Below, piece after piece: positions 35,519 to 43,636 of a stretch of 64,000 nucleotides of DNA (position 1 is the stretch's first letter; every line of letters starts with the position of its first letter). The notes under the pieces are model-generated. The model did not search any database, had not been told where the DNA came from, and was given only the letters and a program-made list of their open reading frames with translations. The stretch is from assembly GCA_026645575.1 (NCBI GenBank), contig JAPKMW010000057.1, forward strand, positions 6,693 through 70,692, given 5' to 3'. Made by a program: the position numbers and the translations under genes. This DNA is from Caldilineaceae bacterium. Its GTDB lineage: Bacteria > Chloroflexota > Anaerolineae > Caldilineales > Caldilineaceae.

Positions 35519-35541
35519 GTAGAGACATAGAAAAAGCGCGG

Positions 35542-36432
35542 TCAATACTTCAGCTTGGCAATTTCAGCTTCCGGCAACCCTGTTATCCTGGCGATGATGG
35601 CAATGCTCATGCCTTCTTGTAACATGGCCTGGGCGACTTCGGTGGTGCGTTGGGCAATGCCAAGTTCGACGCCTTCGGCACGGCCAATTTCAACGCCTTC
35701 GGCGCGGCCAATTTCAACGCCTTCGGCGCGCCAAGCGACGGCTACCTCACCAGCAACGGCTTCGGCAGAGGCTTCTTCCGCAAAGATGTCGCTCAGATCA
35801 CGTCGCCAGCCGGGCAATAACGGCTCGCAATCAAGTTCATCTTCGATCCCGTAACGGATCGGTCGATCCGGCATGGCGGCATGGTAGGCCCAAATCATCT
35901 GATTTTCGGCATCAACATCCAACACAATCTGCACGCCATTGGCAAAGTAGAATTGGCGTTTGCGTCGTTCTTGCGAACGGCGGTTGGAAGGGGAGCGCGC
36001 TTCAATCACAAGTTCCGGCCCCCCCGCGATCAATTCGCGATCATTGGGGCCGGTCGGAACACGATTGTTGGCTAAACGCTGCCAGGAGATCAGGCTCGCA
36101 TCCGGTTTGACCACATCACCATTGCTAAAGAGACACTCCAGTTGATCGGGCATGGTCTGCCCAAAACCCATGTTGCGGGCCGACAGATCGAGCATTGCTT
36201 GTAGATTGGCGACAACACGTCGCTCGACGGGGTTTGTCATCTCTTGCCACACCAACCAGCCATTGTATAACTCAACGGCATCTTCTTCTAGGATTGTATT
36301 GACATTATGGACGGTATAAGGGCCACGGTCACGCGCATATGCTTCGTTAATATCACGCGGCCAATCGTGCGGGTATTCTTCAACCAGATGACGCTCTTTG
36401 ACCGGCGCTGCGGCCAGGACAGTTGATGTCAT
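35542..36432 (-). CDS. Uma2-family (DUF820) PD-(D/E)XK-like protein with octapeptide repeats
   Basis: The start at 36432 has AAAGGAAAC upstream; the longer frame to 36507 lacks one. The 296-residue protein has the Uma2 core: DVVKPDASL, then GGPELVIEARSPSN, giving the Asp and Glu of a PD-(D/E)XK nuclease-like fold, though the usual Lys after Glu-x is replaced by Arg-Ser. Near the C-terminus AEGVEIGR is repeated in tandem (about three copies, coded at 35665-35730), followed by a helical tail. Such repeats are common in this family and in Rpn-like proteins. The function of the family is unknown. The minus-strand gene interrupts the catabolic cluster. Confidence 0.82.
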   Translation of the reverse strand: MTSTVLAAAPVKERHLVEEYPHDWPRDINEAYARDRGPYTVHNVNTILEEDAVELYNGWLVWQEMTNPVERRVVANLQAMLDLSARNMGFGQTMPDQLECLFSNGDVVKPDASLISWQRLANNRVPTGPNDRELIAGGPELVIEARSPSNRRSQERRKRQFYFANGVQIVLDVDAENQMIWAYHAAMPDRPIRYGIEDELDCEPLLPGWRRDLSDIFAEEASAEAVAGEVAVAWRAEGVEIGRAEGVEIGRAEGVELGIAQRTTEVAQAMLQEGMSIAIIARITGLPEAEIAKLKY

Positions 36433-36618
36433 GGGTAACTTGTTTCCTTTTGAACCGACAACCAGTGCATAGCATTTATTATAATAGAACGGTTTTTCTG
36501 TTGTCAATCTGTCATCCGTTGTATCATCAAGGGATAGTTGGCCGAATCCTCAATCCTAGGTACAATAAGAAATACAACCCAAAGCAACGCCCTTACAACA
36601 AACCCAAAGGAATACAGA

Positions 36619-37545
36619 ATGAGTCAAGTGTGGGAGCGTTTACACCCTGGCGAGAGCTATCGCGGCTGGTGGGAGTTCGACCAATTTAACCTGCCGGCCA
36701 TACCACTTCTGACGGCGCGTGGCGTCCACGATGGCCCGGTGGTGGTTGTCACCGGCGCTGTCCACGGCGATGAATACGAAGGGCCGGCGGCGATTCATCG
36801 GCTCTTTAACGAACTGGACACCAGCGCGTTGTCCGGCACAGTGATCGGTCTGCCAATTGTTAACATGGCAGGCTGGCAGGCGCGCTCACGGGTGTCGCCG
36901 CTGGATGGGATGGATCTCAATCGCGTCTTCCCCGGTTCGACCACGGGCCAACCGACCGGCCCCAGTGCTGCCTTGGCACAGGCGGTTTTTACCACCTTTG
37001 TCCGCCCTTGCGATGTGCTGGTTGATCTTCACAGCGGTGGCGCCAAACTGGTTCACCTGCCGATGGTCGGCTGGTATGCCGGGGATACCCGTGCGGAACA
37101 GTTGGCGCGTACCTTTGATCCGGCCTTGCATCCCTGGTTGATCCCCGATCGCGCTGGCGTTCTCTCGTGTGAAGCCCGGCGCGCCGGCAAAGTGGCGCTG
37201 GGGGCGGAGTGGGGTGGCGGCGCCAAACTGGATACCCTAGGCATAGCGGCTTATGTGGCCGGTCTCCAGCGTCTCATAGCGACGCTGGCAGGCAGGTCCT
37301 CTGAACTGGCGGCTGATCAACGGGCGCCCATCGCCGGCGCCTACCAACAGGTTGAAGCCGCCGGTCTTTTTGTGGCCGATGTGGCGCTCGGCGCTGCCAT
37401 TGCGGTGGGTGGCGCGCTAGGCCGCTTATATGATCCGCTTGGGCACCCAGTCGCCACGGTGCGCGCCGAATGGGCAGGGATGGTGGCAGCGTTGGCGCAC
37501 AATGCCCTGCTGGATGCCGGGGATCGGGTGGCTTATATTGGGTAA
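36619..37545 (+). CDS. Succinylglutamate desuccinylase/aspartoacylase-family deacylase
   Basis: The start at 36619 is preceded by AAAGGAATA; the upstream frame from 36538 looks non-coding. The 308-residue protein has the zinc carboxypeptidase-like motifs of the AstE/ASPA group: GAVHGDEYEG (~47-56, His and Glu ligands), MDLNRVFPG and DLHSGG (~136-141, His ligand). Members remove acyl groups from amino acids or related amines. The C-terminal part (GLFVADVALGAAI, RAEWAGMVAAL) is the usual beta domain. The neighbour nitrilase and creatininase-like genes suggest breakdown of an acylated, amide- or nitrile-containing compound. Confidence 0.87.
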   Translation: MSQVWERLHPGESYRGWWEFDQFNLPAIPLLTARGVHDGPVVVVTGAVHGDEYEGPAAIHRLFNELDTSALSGTVIGLPIVNMAGWQARSRVSPLDGMDLNRVFPGSTTGQPTGPSAALAQAVFTTFVRPCDVLVDLHSGGAKLVHLPMVGWYAGDTRAEQLARTFDPALHPWLIPDRAGVLSCEARRAGKVALGAEWGGGAKLDTLGIAAYVAGLQRLIATLAGRSSELAADQRAPIAGAYQQVEAAGLFVADVALGAAIAVGGALGRLYDPLGHPVATVRAEWAGMVAALAHNALLDAGDRVAYIG

Positions 37546-37549
37546 ACAG

Positions 37550-37634
37550 ACACTACAGCGGATTTGGGTCGGAACGGATATAGCGTCTACCTGGTAGGGC
37601 AAACATCCGTTCCTTCCTAAATCCGCTGTAGTGT
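37550..37634. repeat. Long palindrome between deacylase and nitrilase genes
   Basis: ACACTACAGCGGATTT (37550-37565) pairs exactly with AAATCCGCTGTAGTGT (37619-37634), and GGAACGGA inside pairs with TCCGTTCC. It begins 5 bases after the deacylase stop and ends 24 bases before the nitrilase start. Confidence 0.8.
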
Positions 37635-37657
37635 TTGATGTGAAAGGAATATATTTC

Positions 37658-38608
37658 ATGAACACGATTCGCGCCGCTGTTGTGCAGGACGCACCGGTGG
37701 CTTTTAACACAGTAGCAACGGTAGACAAAGTCGCCCATCTGGTCGCACAAGCGGCAGGACAGGGAGCGCAACTGGTTGTCTTCCCCGAAGCCTTTATTGC
37801 CGGCTATCCCAAGGGCGCCGACTTTGGCGCACGGGTGGGAATGCGTTTGCCAGAAGGACGCCAGGAGTTTCAGCGCTACTGGGAAAGCGCCATCCATGTA
37901 CCAGGGCCAGTAACCCATACCTTGGGCGAACTGGCGCGCAGCCATCATCTGCATCTTGTCATCGGCGTGATTGAGCGGGAAGGGGGCACCCTCTACTGTA
38001 CCATCCTCTTCTTTGGCGACGATGGCCGGCTGCTGGGCAAACACCGCAAGGTCATGCCGACTGCGATGGAACGCTTGATCTGGGGCTTTGGCGACGGCTC
38101 GACCCTCACCGTGGTGCCGACGCCGTTGGGCAAGATTGGCGCTGTAATCTGTTGGGAGAATTACATGCCCCTTCTGCGCATGAGTATGTACGCCCAAGGT
38201 GTCCAACTCTATTGTGCGCCGACGGTCGATGATCGCGAGACGTGGTTGCCCACTATGCGCCATATTGCGTTGGAAGGGCGCTGCTTTGTCCTCTCCAGTT
38301 GCCAATTTGCCAAACGGTCAGATTTTCCGCCGGACTATATGCCGATTCAGGGCAATAACCCGGAAACGGTCTTAATTCGCGGCGGCAGTTGTATCATCAG
38401 TCCGCTGGGGCAGGTGTTGGCAGGGCCAGTTTTTGATCAGCCAACCATTCTCACCGCCGATCTCGACCTGGATGAAATTGTGCGCGGCAAATATGATCTG
38501 GATGTTGTCGGTCACTATGCGCGACCGGACTTGTTTCAATTGCAGGTCAATACGGAAGTGCAGCAAGCGGTGGCGACCAGTGAGGGCATTGCATGGGGTA
38601 GACGATGA
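37658..38608 (+). CDS. Nitrilase-family carbon-nitrogen hydrolase
   Basis: The ATG at 37658 follows AAAGGAATA; an in-frame GTG at 37631 lies in the repeat. The 316-residue protein shows the Glu-Lys-Cys triad: VVFPEAFIAGYP (Glu ~44), KHRKVMPTAMER (Lys ~131) and GAVICWENYMP (Cys ~164). Glu-Asn-Tyr after the Cys is typical of true nitrilases and cyanide-type enzymes of branch 1, rather than amidases. It would turn a nitrile into a carboxylic acid plus ammonia. Cytoplasmic. It ends the transporter-oxygenase-amidohydrolase neighbourhood. Confidence 0.9.
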   Translation: MNTIRAAVVQDAPVAFNTVATVDKVAHLVAQAAGQGAQLVVFPEAFIAGYPKGADFGARVGMRLPEGRQEFQRYWESAIHVPGPVTHTLGELARSHHLHLVIGVIEREGGTLYCTILFFGDDGRLLGKHRKVMPTAMERLIWGFGDGSTLTVVPTPLGKIGAVICWENYMPLLRMSMYAQGVQLYCAPTVDDRETWLPTMRHIALEGRCFVLSSCQFAKRSDFPPDYMPIQGNNPETVLIRGGSCIISPLGQVLAGPVFDQPTILTADLDLDEIVRGKYDLDVVGHYARPDLFQLQVNTEVQQAVATSEGIAWGRR

Positions 38609-38614
38609 TGCTGT

Positions 38615-38642
38615 TATGGGGACATCTATATGGGGACATCTA
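38615..38642. repeat. Tandem duplication of a 14-base word
   Basis: TATGGGGACATCTA occurs twice back to back (38615-38628, 38629-38642), just after the nitrilase stop. Probably a local slippage duplication. Confidence 0.7.
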
Positions 38643-38768
38643 TGTCCCTTGCAATGCACTCGCCTTCTACCTTACCGCCTGACTTGACAGCGGGACTGAT
38701 CCGGTTCATACTTATAGCCCAGAAAACAAACCGCCCAAATCACCGCCAGGGGAGCATAGTTACCAATC

Positions 38769-40553
38769 ATGGCTGATGAAGTCGAAGATGCGGCCCAACC
38801 GCGCCGTCCTCAAAAGCAGCAACCACCGTCGGCAACCGTTGTGCCGTTGCCGCTACAGAATTGGCAAGTGCTGGATGAGACCGGCGCGCCCATTGAGATC
38901 GATGGCGAAGCAACCCTCATCGACGTAAGTACGCGCCTGACGCCGACAGATGTTGCCCCAGCCACCGATGAATCTGTCGCCCCACCTGCACCCACCCTCG
39001 AATCAACCGACCAGATCGACGAGCGGCTTGTCATTACGTTGCCCAACCGCCACCAGATCATTGACGCCGGCGCAACCGCCACCTACGAGTTAACCATACT
39101 CAATAATGGCCCGCAGCGGTCGCTCTTTCGGGTGCGCTTTGCCGAGAGCCAGCCGGGGCGTTGGTTGCCCGGTCCGCTGCCCGACACACTGTTACAGCCC
39201 GGTGAGCGCACAACCGTGACCGTGCCATTGACGCCGCCTAGAGCCGCCGTCAGTCGCGCCGGCGATTATCAGATCACCTTTGTCGTAACGGCCGAGGCTT
39301 ATCCTGAACAGCAGAGCCAGGTGGCGGCGCGGCTGACCATTGCGCCCTTTGTAGAGCTAAAAGTGGGCAAACTAGTGGCGCCCTACCGCACACTGACCTG
39401 GTGGCGCCGTTCGGTGACAATGACAGTACCTATCGTTAACAGCGGCAATCAGCCGACGGCGATCCTGTTGCGCGCTCAGGATGGCGCCGGCGCCTGTCAG
39501 ATTGTGTTTCATGGCGCGGGGCTGCGGCAAATGCGCCAACAACAAGCATTGGTGACCATTCCCCCAGGCCGTGTGACCCCCGTCACCATGCAACTTTATG
39601 CCCAATCCCAAGCGTGGTTTGGGCGCAACAAGCGGATCTGTCCCATCCATGTCAGTGTGGCAGCCAAGGCAACGCCCAAAGTAACCCAGAACGTAGCGCT
39701 CAAAGTTGCGCTCGCCCCAGTCATTGGCCCGTGGCAGGTGGCAAGCCTGTTGGGGCTGTTTGCCTTTGTCGTGACGGGCGTGGGCCTGGGCGGGCTGGCG
39801 CTGTTGATTGCCCTGCTGGTTAGCTTTGCTCAACCGTCGGCCGCGGCGCCAACAATGGTCGCCCCCTCACCGCCGTCGATTGTAACCATTCTGGTGCAAC
39901 CGGCGCCCGGTGCGGTCCAAGCGACGACGAACAGTGCCAATGCGCCGATTGCGGCCAGTGTGGCGCCGGTCGTGGCGAATCCGGTGCGTGAGCCGCAACC
40001 GGATTCGCGTAACCCGGCTGTGCCATTAGTGCAGGCTGAACAGGTGTCATCACCGGCTGGTATACCGGCAGTCAACGCCACCGGCGGCACAGCAAGCCAA
40101 ACCGCTGCGCAGACCACCATGACCTATGCCCAGATGTTTCAAGCGGTGGCGCAACGCTATGATCTCAACTGGCGCATGTTGGCGGCGCAAGCCTATATCG
40201 AAAGCAGTTTCGACCCGCTGGCGCTTGGCAGTCACGGCGACCTGGGGCTGATGCAGATCCGCCCCTCCACCTGGCAGGAATGGGCGCCCACGGTAACAGC
40301 CGCTGATCCCTTTGACAGCTACAGTAATGTTATGGTCGCAGCCGTCTACCTGGATTATCTGCGCACAACCTTGACCAAACAAGGTCGCCCGGAACGGGAG
40401 TGGATGCTGGTCGCTTATAACTGGGGGCCGGACAAGGTTTTGCAACATCTGGCAAATGGCGGGCGGTGGGAGGATCTGGCGCCAGAGCGTCGCCGCTATG
40501 CCGAAGAGGTGCTGCGTCTGGCTGAGACGATCCCGACTGATGCAGCGTTTTAG
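38769..40553 (+). CDS. Membrane protein with Ig-like domains and lytic transglycosylase (SLT) domain
   Basis: The 594-residue protein begins without a signal peptide. Residues ~75-310 form beta-rich Ig-like domains (GATATYELTILNNGPQRSLFRVRF; RSVTMTVPIVNSGNQPTAILLRA). One strong hydrophobic segment lies at ~320-350 (LLGLFAFVVTGVGLGG...LLVSF), then an Ala/Pro/Val linker, then an SLT transglycosylase domain (~455-590) with catalytic Glu in AYIESSFDP (~478), GLMQIRPSTW, and NVMVAAVYLDYL. The SLT part cuts peptidoglycan glycan strands. With one membrane span, the Ig-like half would be inside if the SLT half is outside, which is odd (see findings). Confidence 0.85.
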   Translation: MADEVEDAAQPRRPQKQQPPSATVVPLPLQNWQVLDETGAPIEIDGEATLIDVSTRLTPTDVAPATDESVAPPAPTLESTDQIDERLVITLPNRHQIIDAGATATYELTILNNGPQRSLFRVRFAESQPGRWLPGPLPDTLLQPGERTTVTVPLTPPRAAVSRAGDYQITFVVTAEAYPEQQSQVAARLTIAPFVELKVGKLVAPYRTLTWWRRSVTMTVPIVNSGNQPTAILLRAQDGAGACQIVFHGAGLRQMRQQQALVTIPPGRVTPVTMQLYAQSQAWFGRNKRICPIHVSVAAKATPKVTQNVALKVALAPVIGPWQVASLLGLFAFVVTGVGLGGLALLIALLVSFAQPSAAAPTMVAPSPPSIVTILVQPAPGAVQATTNSANAPIAASVAPVVANPVREPQPDSRNPAVPLVQAEQVSSPAGIPAVNATGGTASQTAAQTTMTYAQMFQAVAQRYDLNWRMLAAQAYIESSFDPLALGSHGDLGLMQIRPSTWQEWAPTVTAADPFDSYSNVMVAAVYLDYLRTTLTKQGRPEREWMLVAYNWGPDKVLQHLANGGRWEDLAPERRRYAEEVLRLAETIPTDAAF

Positions 40554-40710
40554 TTGATTGGTTGTTTCGTTGGTTTCGACGTAACTACCAAGCCTACCTG
40601 CTCCTAGCCAGTCCGTGACTGGCGGCCCCATACCGCCAGTCACGGACTGGCTAGGAGCGGGCTTAGTAGTTACGTTTCGACAAGCTTAACCAACGAAACA
40701 ACCAATCAAC
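40553..40710. repeat. Nested palindrome carrying a GTCCGTGAC element
   Basis: Outer arms of 23 bases (40553-40575, 40688-40710) pair perfectly. Inside lie GTAACTAC and GTAGTTAC (40581-40588, 40666-40673), and inside these the CCAG-subtype palindrome with perfect 26-base arms (40600-40625, 40633-40658). The structure starts in the stop codon of the transglycosylase gene. The T-poor right side argues against a simple terminator. Confidence 0.88.
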
Positions 40711-40812
40711 AGTCTTGCACTTCCCACACGATACACCCACGGTCCCAACAATCAACGACGAGAGGAAGAGACAAGCGTTATCTTTCATTTCAACGATAGG
40801 TAGGTTTGGTCT

Positions 40813-41850
40813 ATGCAACTTGAACGACCTGATTTATCCGGGGTTAGCCCGGAAGTGTTAGCGTATATTGAAGCATTGGAAGCAGCGCTCGACGATGCTG
40901 AGGACGAAGGCGGTCGTAGCGTACGTCAGGAAGCGCCCCTTGAACCGAGTGAGCCGCCCACCACCAAGCAGTTGGTGACGATCAGCGCCAGTGGCTTGGG
41001 CAAACGCACGCCGCGCCACCATTATCTCCGTCAACGCCGGGGCGGCATGGGCATCTTTGACCTGGACAGCGGTGATGGCGATCCGCCAGCCTTTCTGCTT
41101 TCGGTTGAAGAGAGCGCCGGGTTGATCCTGATCACCAACCAGGGTCGCGCCTTTCGCGCCGATGTCGGTAGCCTGCCACAGACCGATATCCGTGGGCGCG
41201 GCGCCTCCCTGTTGGCCGATTTCCCGCTGCGCAGTGACGAAAAACTCGCCATCGTCGCCCCTGATCAAGGCGGCGCTTATCTCGTCCTGGTGAGCGTACG
41301 CGGTCAGGTGCGGCGCATTGGCAGCCAATATCTGGGCAGAAGCTTGCAGCCGGGAACGATGATTTATAACATCAACGAAGGCGGCGCGCCGGCGGCGGCC
41401 TGTTGGACCGGCGGGAACGACGATCTCTTTATCGCCACCCGCCAGGGCAAAGCCATCCGTTTTGCCGAACGGCTGGTGCCGGTGCGGGGCTGTTTGGGCT
41501 TGCGCGTCGATCCGGGGGACGCCGTGGTTGGCGTTGCCGGCGCGAACGAGGAAAGCGGCGTCTTCCTCTTGACCGACGACGGCAAAGGGACAACGCGGCT
41601 TATGCGTGGGTTCGCCGCCAACAAATCGCCGGGCGCCAGCGGCAAAGTCGCCATGAAGACCGAAACCCTGGTCGGCGCCTACAACGTCAAAGCCGGCGAT
41701 GATGTTTTCGCCATCTCCGCCCTAGGCAAAATCATCCGTTTCCAGGCCGATGAAGTGCCGGCCAAGGAAGGCGTGGTGCAGGGGGTCAACTGCATGAGTT
41801 TGCGCAATGACCACTGCACTGCCTTCACTGTCTGCAGCATTGCCACATAG
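40813..41850 (+). CDS. Stand-alone DNA gyrase A C-terminal-domain (beta-pinwheel) protein
   Basis: The 345-residue protein has a short acidic N-terminus (EALEAALDDAEDEGG) and then blade repeats of the GyrA/ParC C-terminal domain: LILITNQGRAFRADVGSLPQ, YLVLVSVRGQVRRIGSQYLG, DLFIATRQGKAIRFAERLVP, VFLLTDDGKGTTRLMRGF, VFAISALGKIIRFQADEVP. LRQRRGGMGI (~77-86) resembles the GyrA-box QRRGGKG with Met for the basic residue. The catalytic tyrosine region and the rest of GyrA are absent, and the region upstream is not a gyrA remnant. It likely binds and wraps DNA. Such free-standing CTDs are known in Borrelia. The function here is unknown. Confidence 0.82.
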   Translation: MQLERPDLSGVSPEVLAYIEALEAALDDAEDEGGRSVRQEAPLEPSEPPTTKQLVTISASGLGKRTPRHHYLRQRRGGMGIFDLDSGDGDPPAFLLSVEESAGLILITNQGRAFRADVGSLPQTDIRGRGASLLADFPLRSDEKLAIVAPDQGGAYLVLVSVRGQVRRIGSQYLGRSLQPGTMIYNINEGGAPAAACWTGGNDDLFIATRQGKAIRFAERLVPVRGCLGLRVDPGDAVVGVAGANEESGVFLLTDDGKGTTRLMRGFAANKSPGASGKVAMKTETLVGAYNVKAGDDVFAISALGKIIRFQADEVPAKEGVVQGVNCMSLRNDHCTAFTVCSIAT

Positions 41851-41873
41851 TATTTTGAAAAAATCAGTAAAAC

Positions 41874-41953
41874 CTGTCCCGTAGGGACGCTTGAGTTTAG
41901 GAGGAGGGATCAGCATTTCCTCATCCCTAAACTCACCCGTTTCTATGGGACAG
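41874..41953. repeat. GTCCCGTAGGGAC repeat, copy 2
   Basis: CTGTCCCGTAGGGACGC then TTGAGTTTAGG on the left faces CCTAAACTCA and TATGGGACAG on the right. It is the same arrangement as 28018-28091. Confidence 0.7.
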
Positions 41954-42043
41954 ATTCAGCGTTCACAAGCCATTCGACAGAATCTGTTGTGTGAATTGTA
42001 AGCTTTGTGAAAGTTATCACAGATGAATCTTGCGGTATGATGT

Positions 42044-42085
42044 ACCCTCGTGGCAAGACCCAGGTGTCGCCACGAGGGTCTTTTT
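42044..42085 (+). terminator. Intrinsic (Rho-independent) terminator
   Basis: ACCCTCGTGGC (42044-42054) and GCCACGAGGGT (42069-42079) form a perfect 11-base stem followed by CTTTTT. It lies about 190 bases after the GyrA-CTD gene and would end that transcript. Confidence 0.8.
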
Positions 42086-42318
42086 GATTGGGTGACATTT
42101 TGTGTCAAGATGTACCAAAAAATAGGTTTCAAACGTAGTACTAAGTGGACAATGTTGTCACGGGGAAGTGCGGTACACTAAGGGCGAGGGGCAAGCGAAG
42201 CGATCAAGTAGGCTAAATGATCGATGACAGATGAAGGTGTCTCTGTTACACTTAGCTGTAACTAAAGGGTAACAACCTGTGGTATGCTGGTTGATGAAAA
42301 AGAATATCAAAAAGAATA

Positions 42319-42401
42319 GTAACGACTAAGCTCGCTCCTAGCCGGTCCGTGACCGGTGACGGGACCGCCGGTCACGGACCAGCTAGGAGCTTAGTCATTA
42401 C
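42319..42401. repeat. GTCCGTGAC element with GTAACGACTAAGC ends
   Basis: GTAACGACTAAGC on the left and GCTTAGTCATTAC on the right form terminal inverted repeats (one mismatch). Inside, CTCCTAGCCGGTCCGTGACCGG faces the complementary arm with one change. It is a complete member of the element family. Confidence 0.8.
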
Positions 42402-42596
42402 AAAGAATACAGGTAATGTGCAGTTGTGTGTACTCTGCTCAACGATGAAGGAGACATAACTGCCAATGGCTAGAACCTGTTGTAGAGTCTATCCGTCCTG
42501 TTTGTAGGAGCAGATCAGCAAGGCGGCGTGAAAATTATCAAGAAAATCATTCAGTGGTAAAACCAGACTCTACTGCGCTGACGAAAGGATTGAATC

Positions 42597-43625
42597 ATGA
42601 CGACACCAACTCACCGGGTTGCCGCCTACGAGAAGTATAAACAATATCTGACCAAGGCCCAGTTGGCCGACTTGCTATGTCGCATCACCGGTGCTGATGA
42701 CAACTTGGTCAGTTATGATATGGTCGCCAAACATCTACGGGCGCGCCAGCAAATTGAGACGGGCATTCAAATGGTGCCGCTGAATCAAATTGTCGGCAGC
42801 GTGGGGCGTTATCGCGACTTTACGCGCTCCTTCTTTCCCCGCGCCGGCGCCAATGCCGAACGCTGGACGCGCCTGGACGCCGCCATGAATTCGCTGGAAG
42901 GCTTTCCACCGGTGGAACTCTTTAAAATCGGCGAGGTCTACTTTGTGCGTGACGGCAATCATCGCGTCAGTGTGGCACGCGCCAATGAGGCGACCCATAT
43001 CGAAGCTTATGTAACCGAGGTCAAGACCGACATTCCACTGACGGTCAGTGACTTTGAACGCGATCAATGGCTGATTAAAGCGGAGGCCGCCGAATTTGAG
43101 GCCAAGACGGAACTCAATCACTTGCGGCCAGGCCATGGCGTGCGCTTTACCGAGCCGGGACGCTATGCGCTCTTGCTCGAACATATCGAGGTGCATAAAT
43201 ATCTGCGCGACACGGAACAGGGTGATGAGCCGCCAATGACCTGGGCTGAAGCGGTGAGCAGTTGGTACGACACCGTCTACCTACCGGTGGTCGAAGCCAT
43301 TCACCGCTATCACTTGCTGACGCATTTCCCAGAGCGCACCGAGGCCGATCTCTATCTGTGGATCGCCCATCACCGGGAGCGGCTAGCCTCTTTCTATGAA
43401 CTGGCGCCCCTCGACCCTGATACGGCGGTGAGCACCTTCCTGGAGCTGCACAGCGAACTCCCCTTGGAACGGATGCTGCAAAGCTTGCGCGTCGGCTGGC
43501 ATTGGCTGCTGGACGATCGACGCCCGCTGGGCATGAGCGAAGAAGCGTTCCGGCATCTGCGCGAACGGCACGCCGCCGGTGAAATTTCCCTGGCGGAAGC
43601 AGATATGCGTTTGCTACCTGAATAG
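42597..43625 (+). CDS. ParB-like domain protein of unknown function
   Basis: The 342-residue protein has a ParB/sulfiredoxin-like core at residues ~60-145: VPLNQIVGSVGRYRDFTRSFFP, PPVELFKIGEVYFVRDGNHRVSVARANE and IEAYVTEVKTDIPL. The GNHRVSVAR segment matches the ParB box that contacts nucleotide in ParB/Srx folds. The rest (residues ~150-340) is helical with many Trp, Tyr and Glu residues and is not recognised. GAAAGGA precedes the ATG. No parA neighbour is present, so chromosome partition is unlikely; these stand-alone proteins are of unknown function. Cytoplasmic. Confidence 0.75.
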   Translation: MTTPTHRVAAYEKYKQYLTKAQLADLLCRITGADDNLVSYDMVAKHLRARQQIETGIQMVPLNQIVGSVGRYRDFTRSFFPRAGANAERWTRLDAAMNSLEGFPPVELFKIGEVYFVRDGNHRVSVARANEATHIEAYVTEVKTDIPLTVSDFERDQWLIKAEAAEFEAKTELNHLRPGHGVRFTEPGRYALLLEHIEVHKYLRDTEQGDEPPMTWAEAVSSWYDTVYLPVVEAIHRYHLLTHFPERTEADLYLWIAHHRERLASFYELAPLDPDTAVSTFLELHSELPLERMLQSLRVGWHWLLDDRRPLGMSEEAFRHLRERHAAGEISLAEADMRLLPE

Positions 43626-43636
43626 GGCGATCTCAC

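Larger units (their letters stand above)
41851..42596. other. Intergenic region with repeats and a terminator
   Basis: About 745 bases without a gene. In order: the GTCCCGTAGGGAC repeat (41874-41953), an intrinsic terminator (42044-42085), A/T-richer DNA, an extended -10-like TGTGGTATGCT (about 42270) and a GTCCGTGAC element (42319-42401). The last 190 bases before the ParB-like gene show nothing I can name beyond GAAAGGA as ribosome site. Confidence 0.6.

Noticed and set aside
34638..35528. 296-codon minus-strand open frame over the creatininase-family gene
   Set aside because: Shadow of a gene with intact catalytic motifs; the translation also runs through a palindromic repeat.
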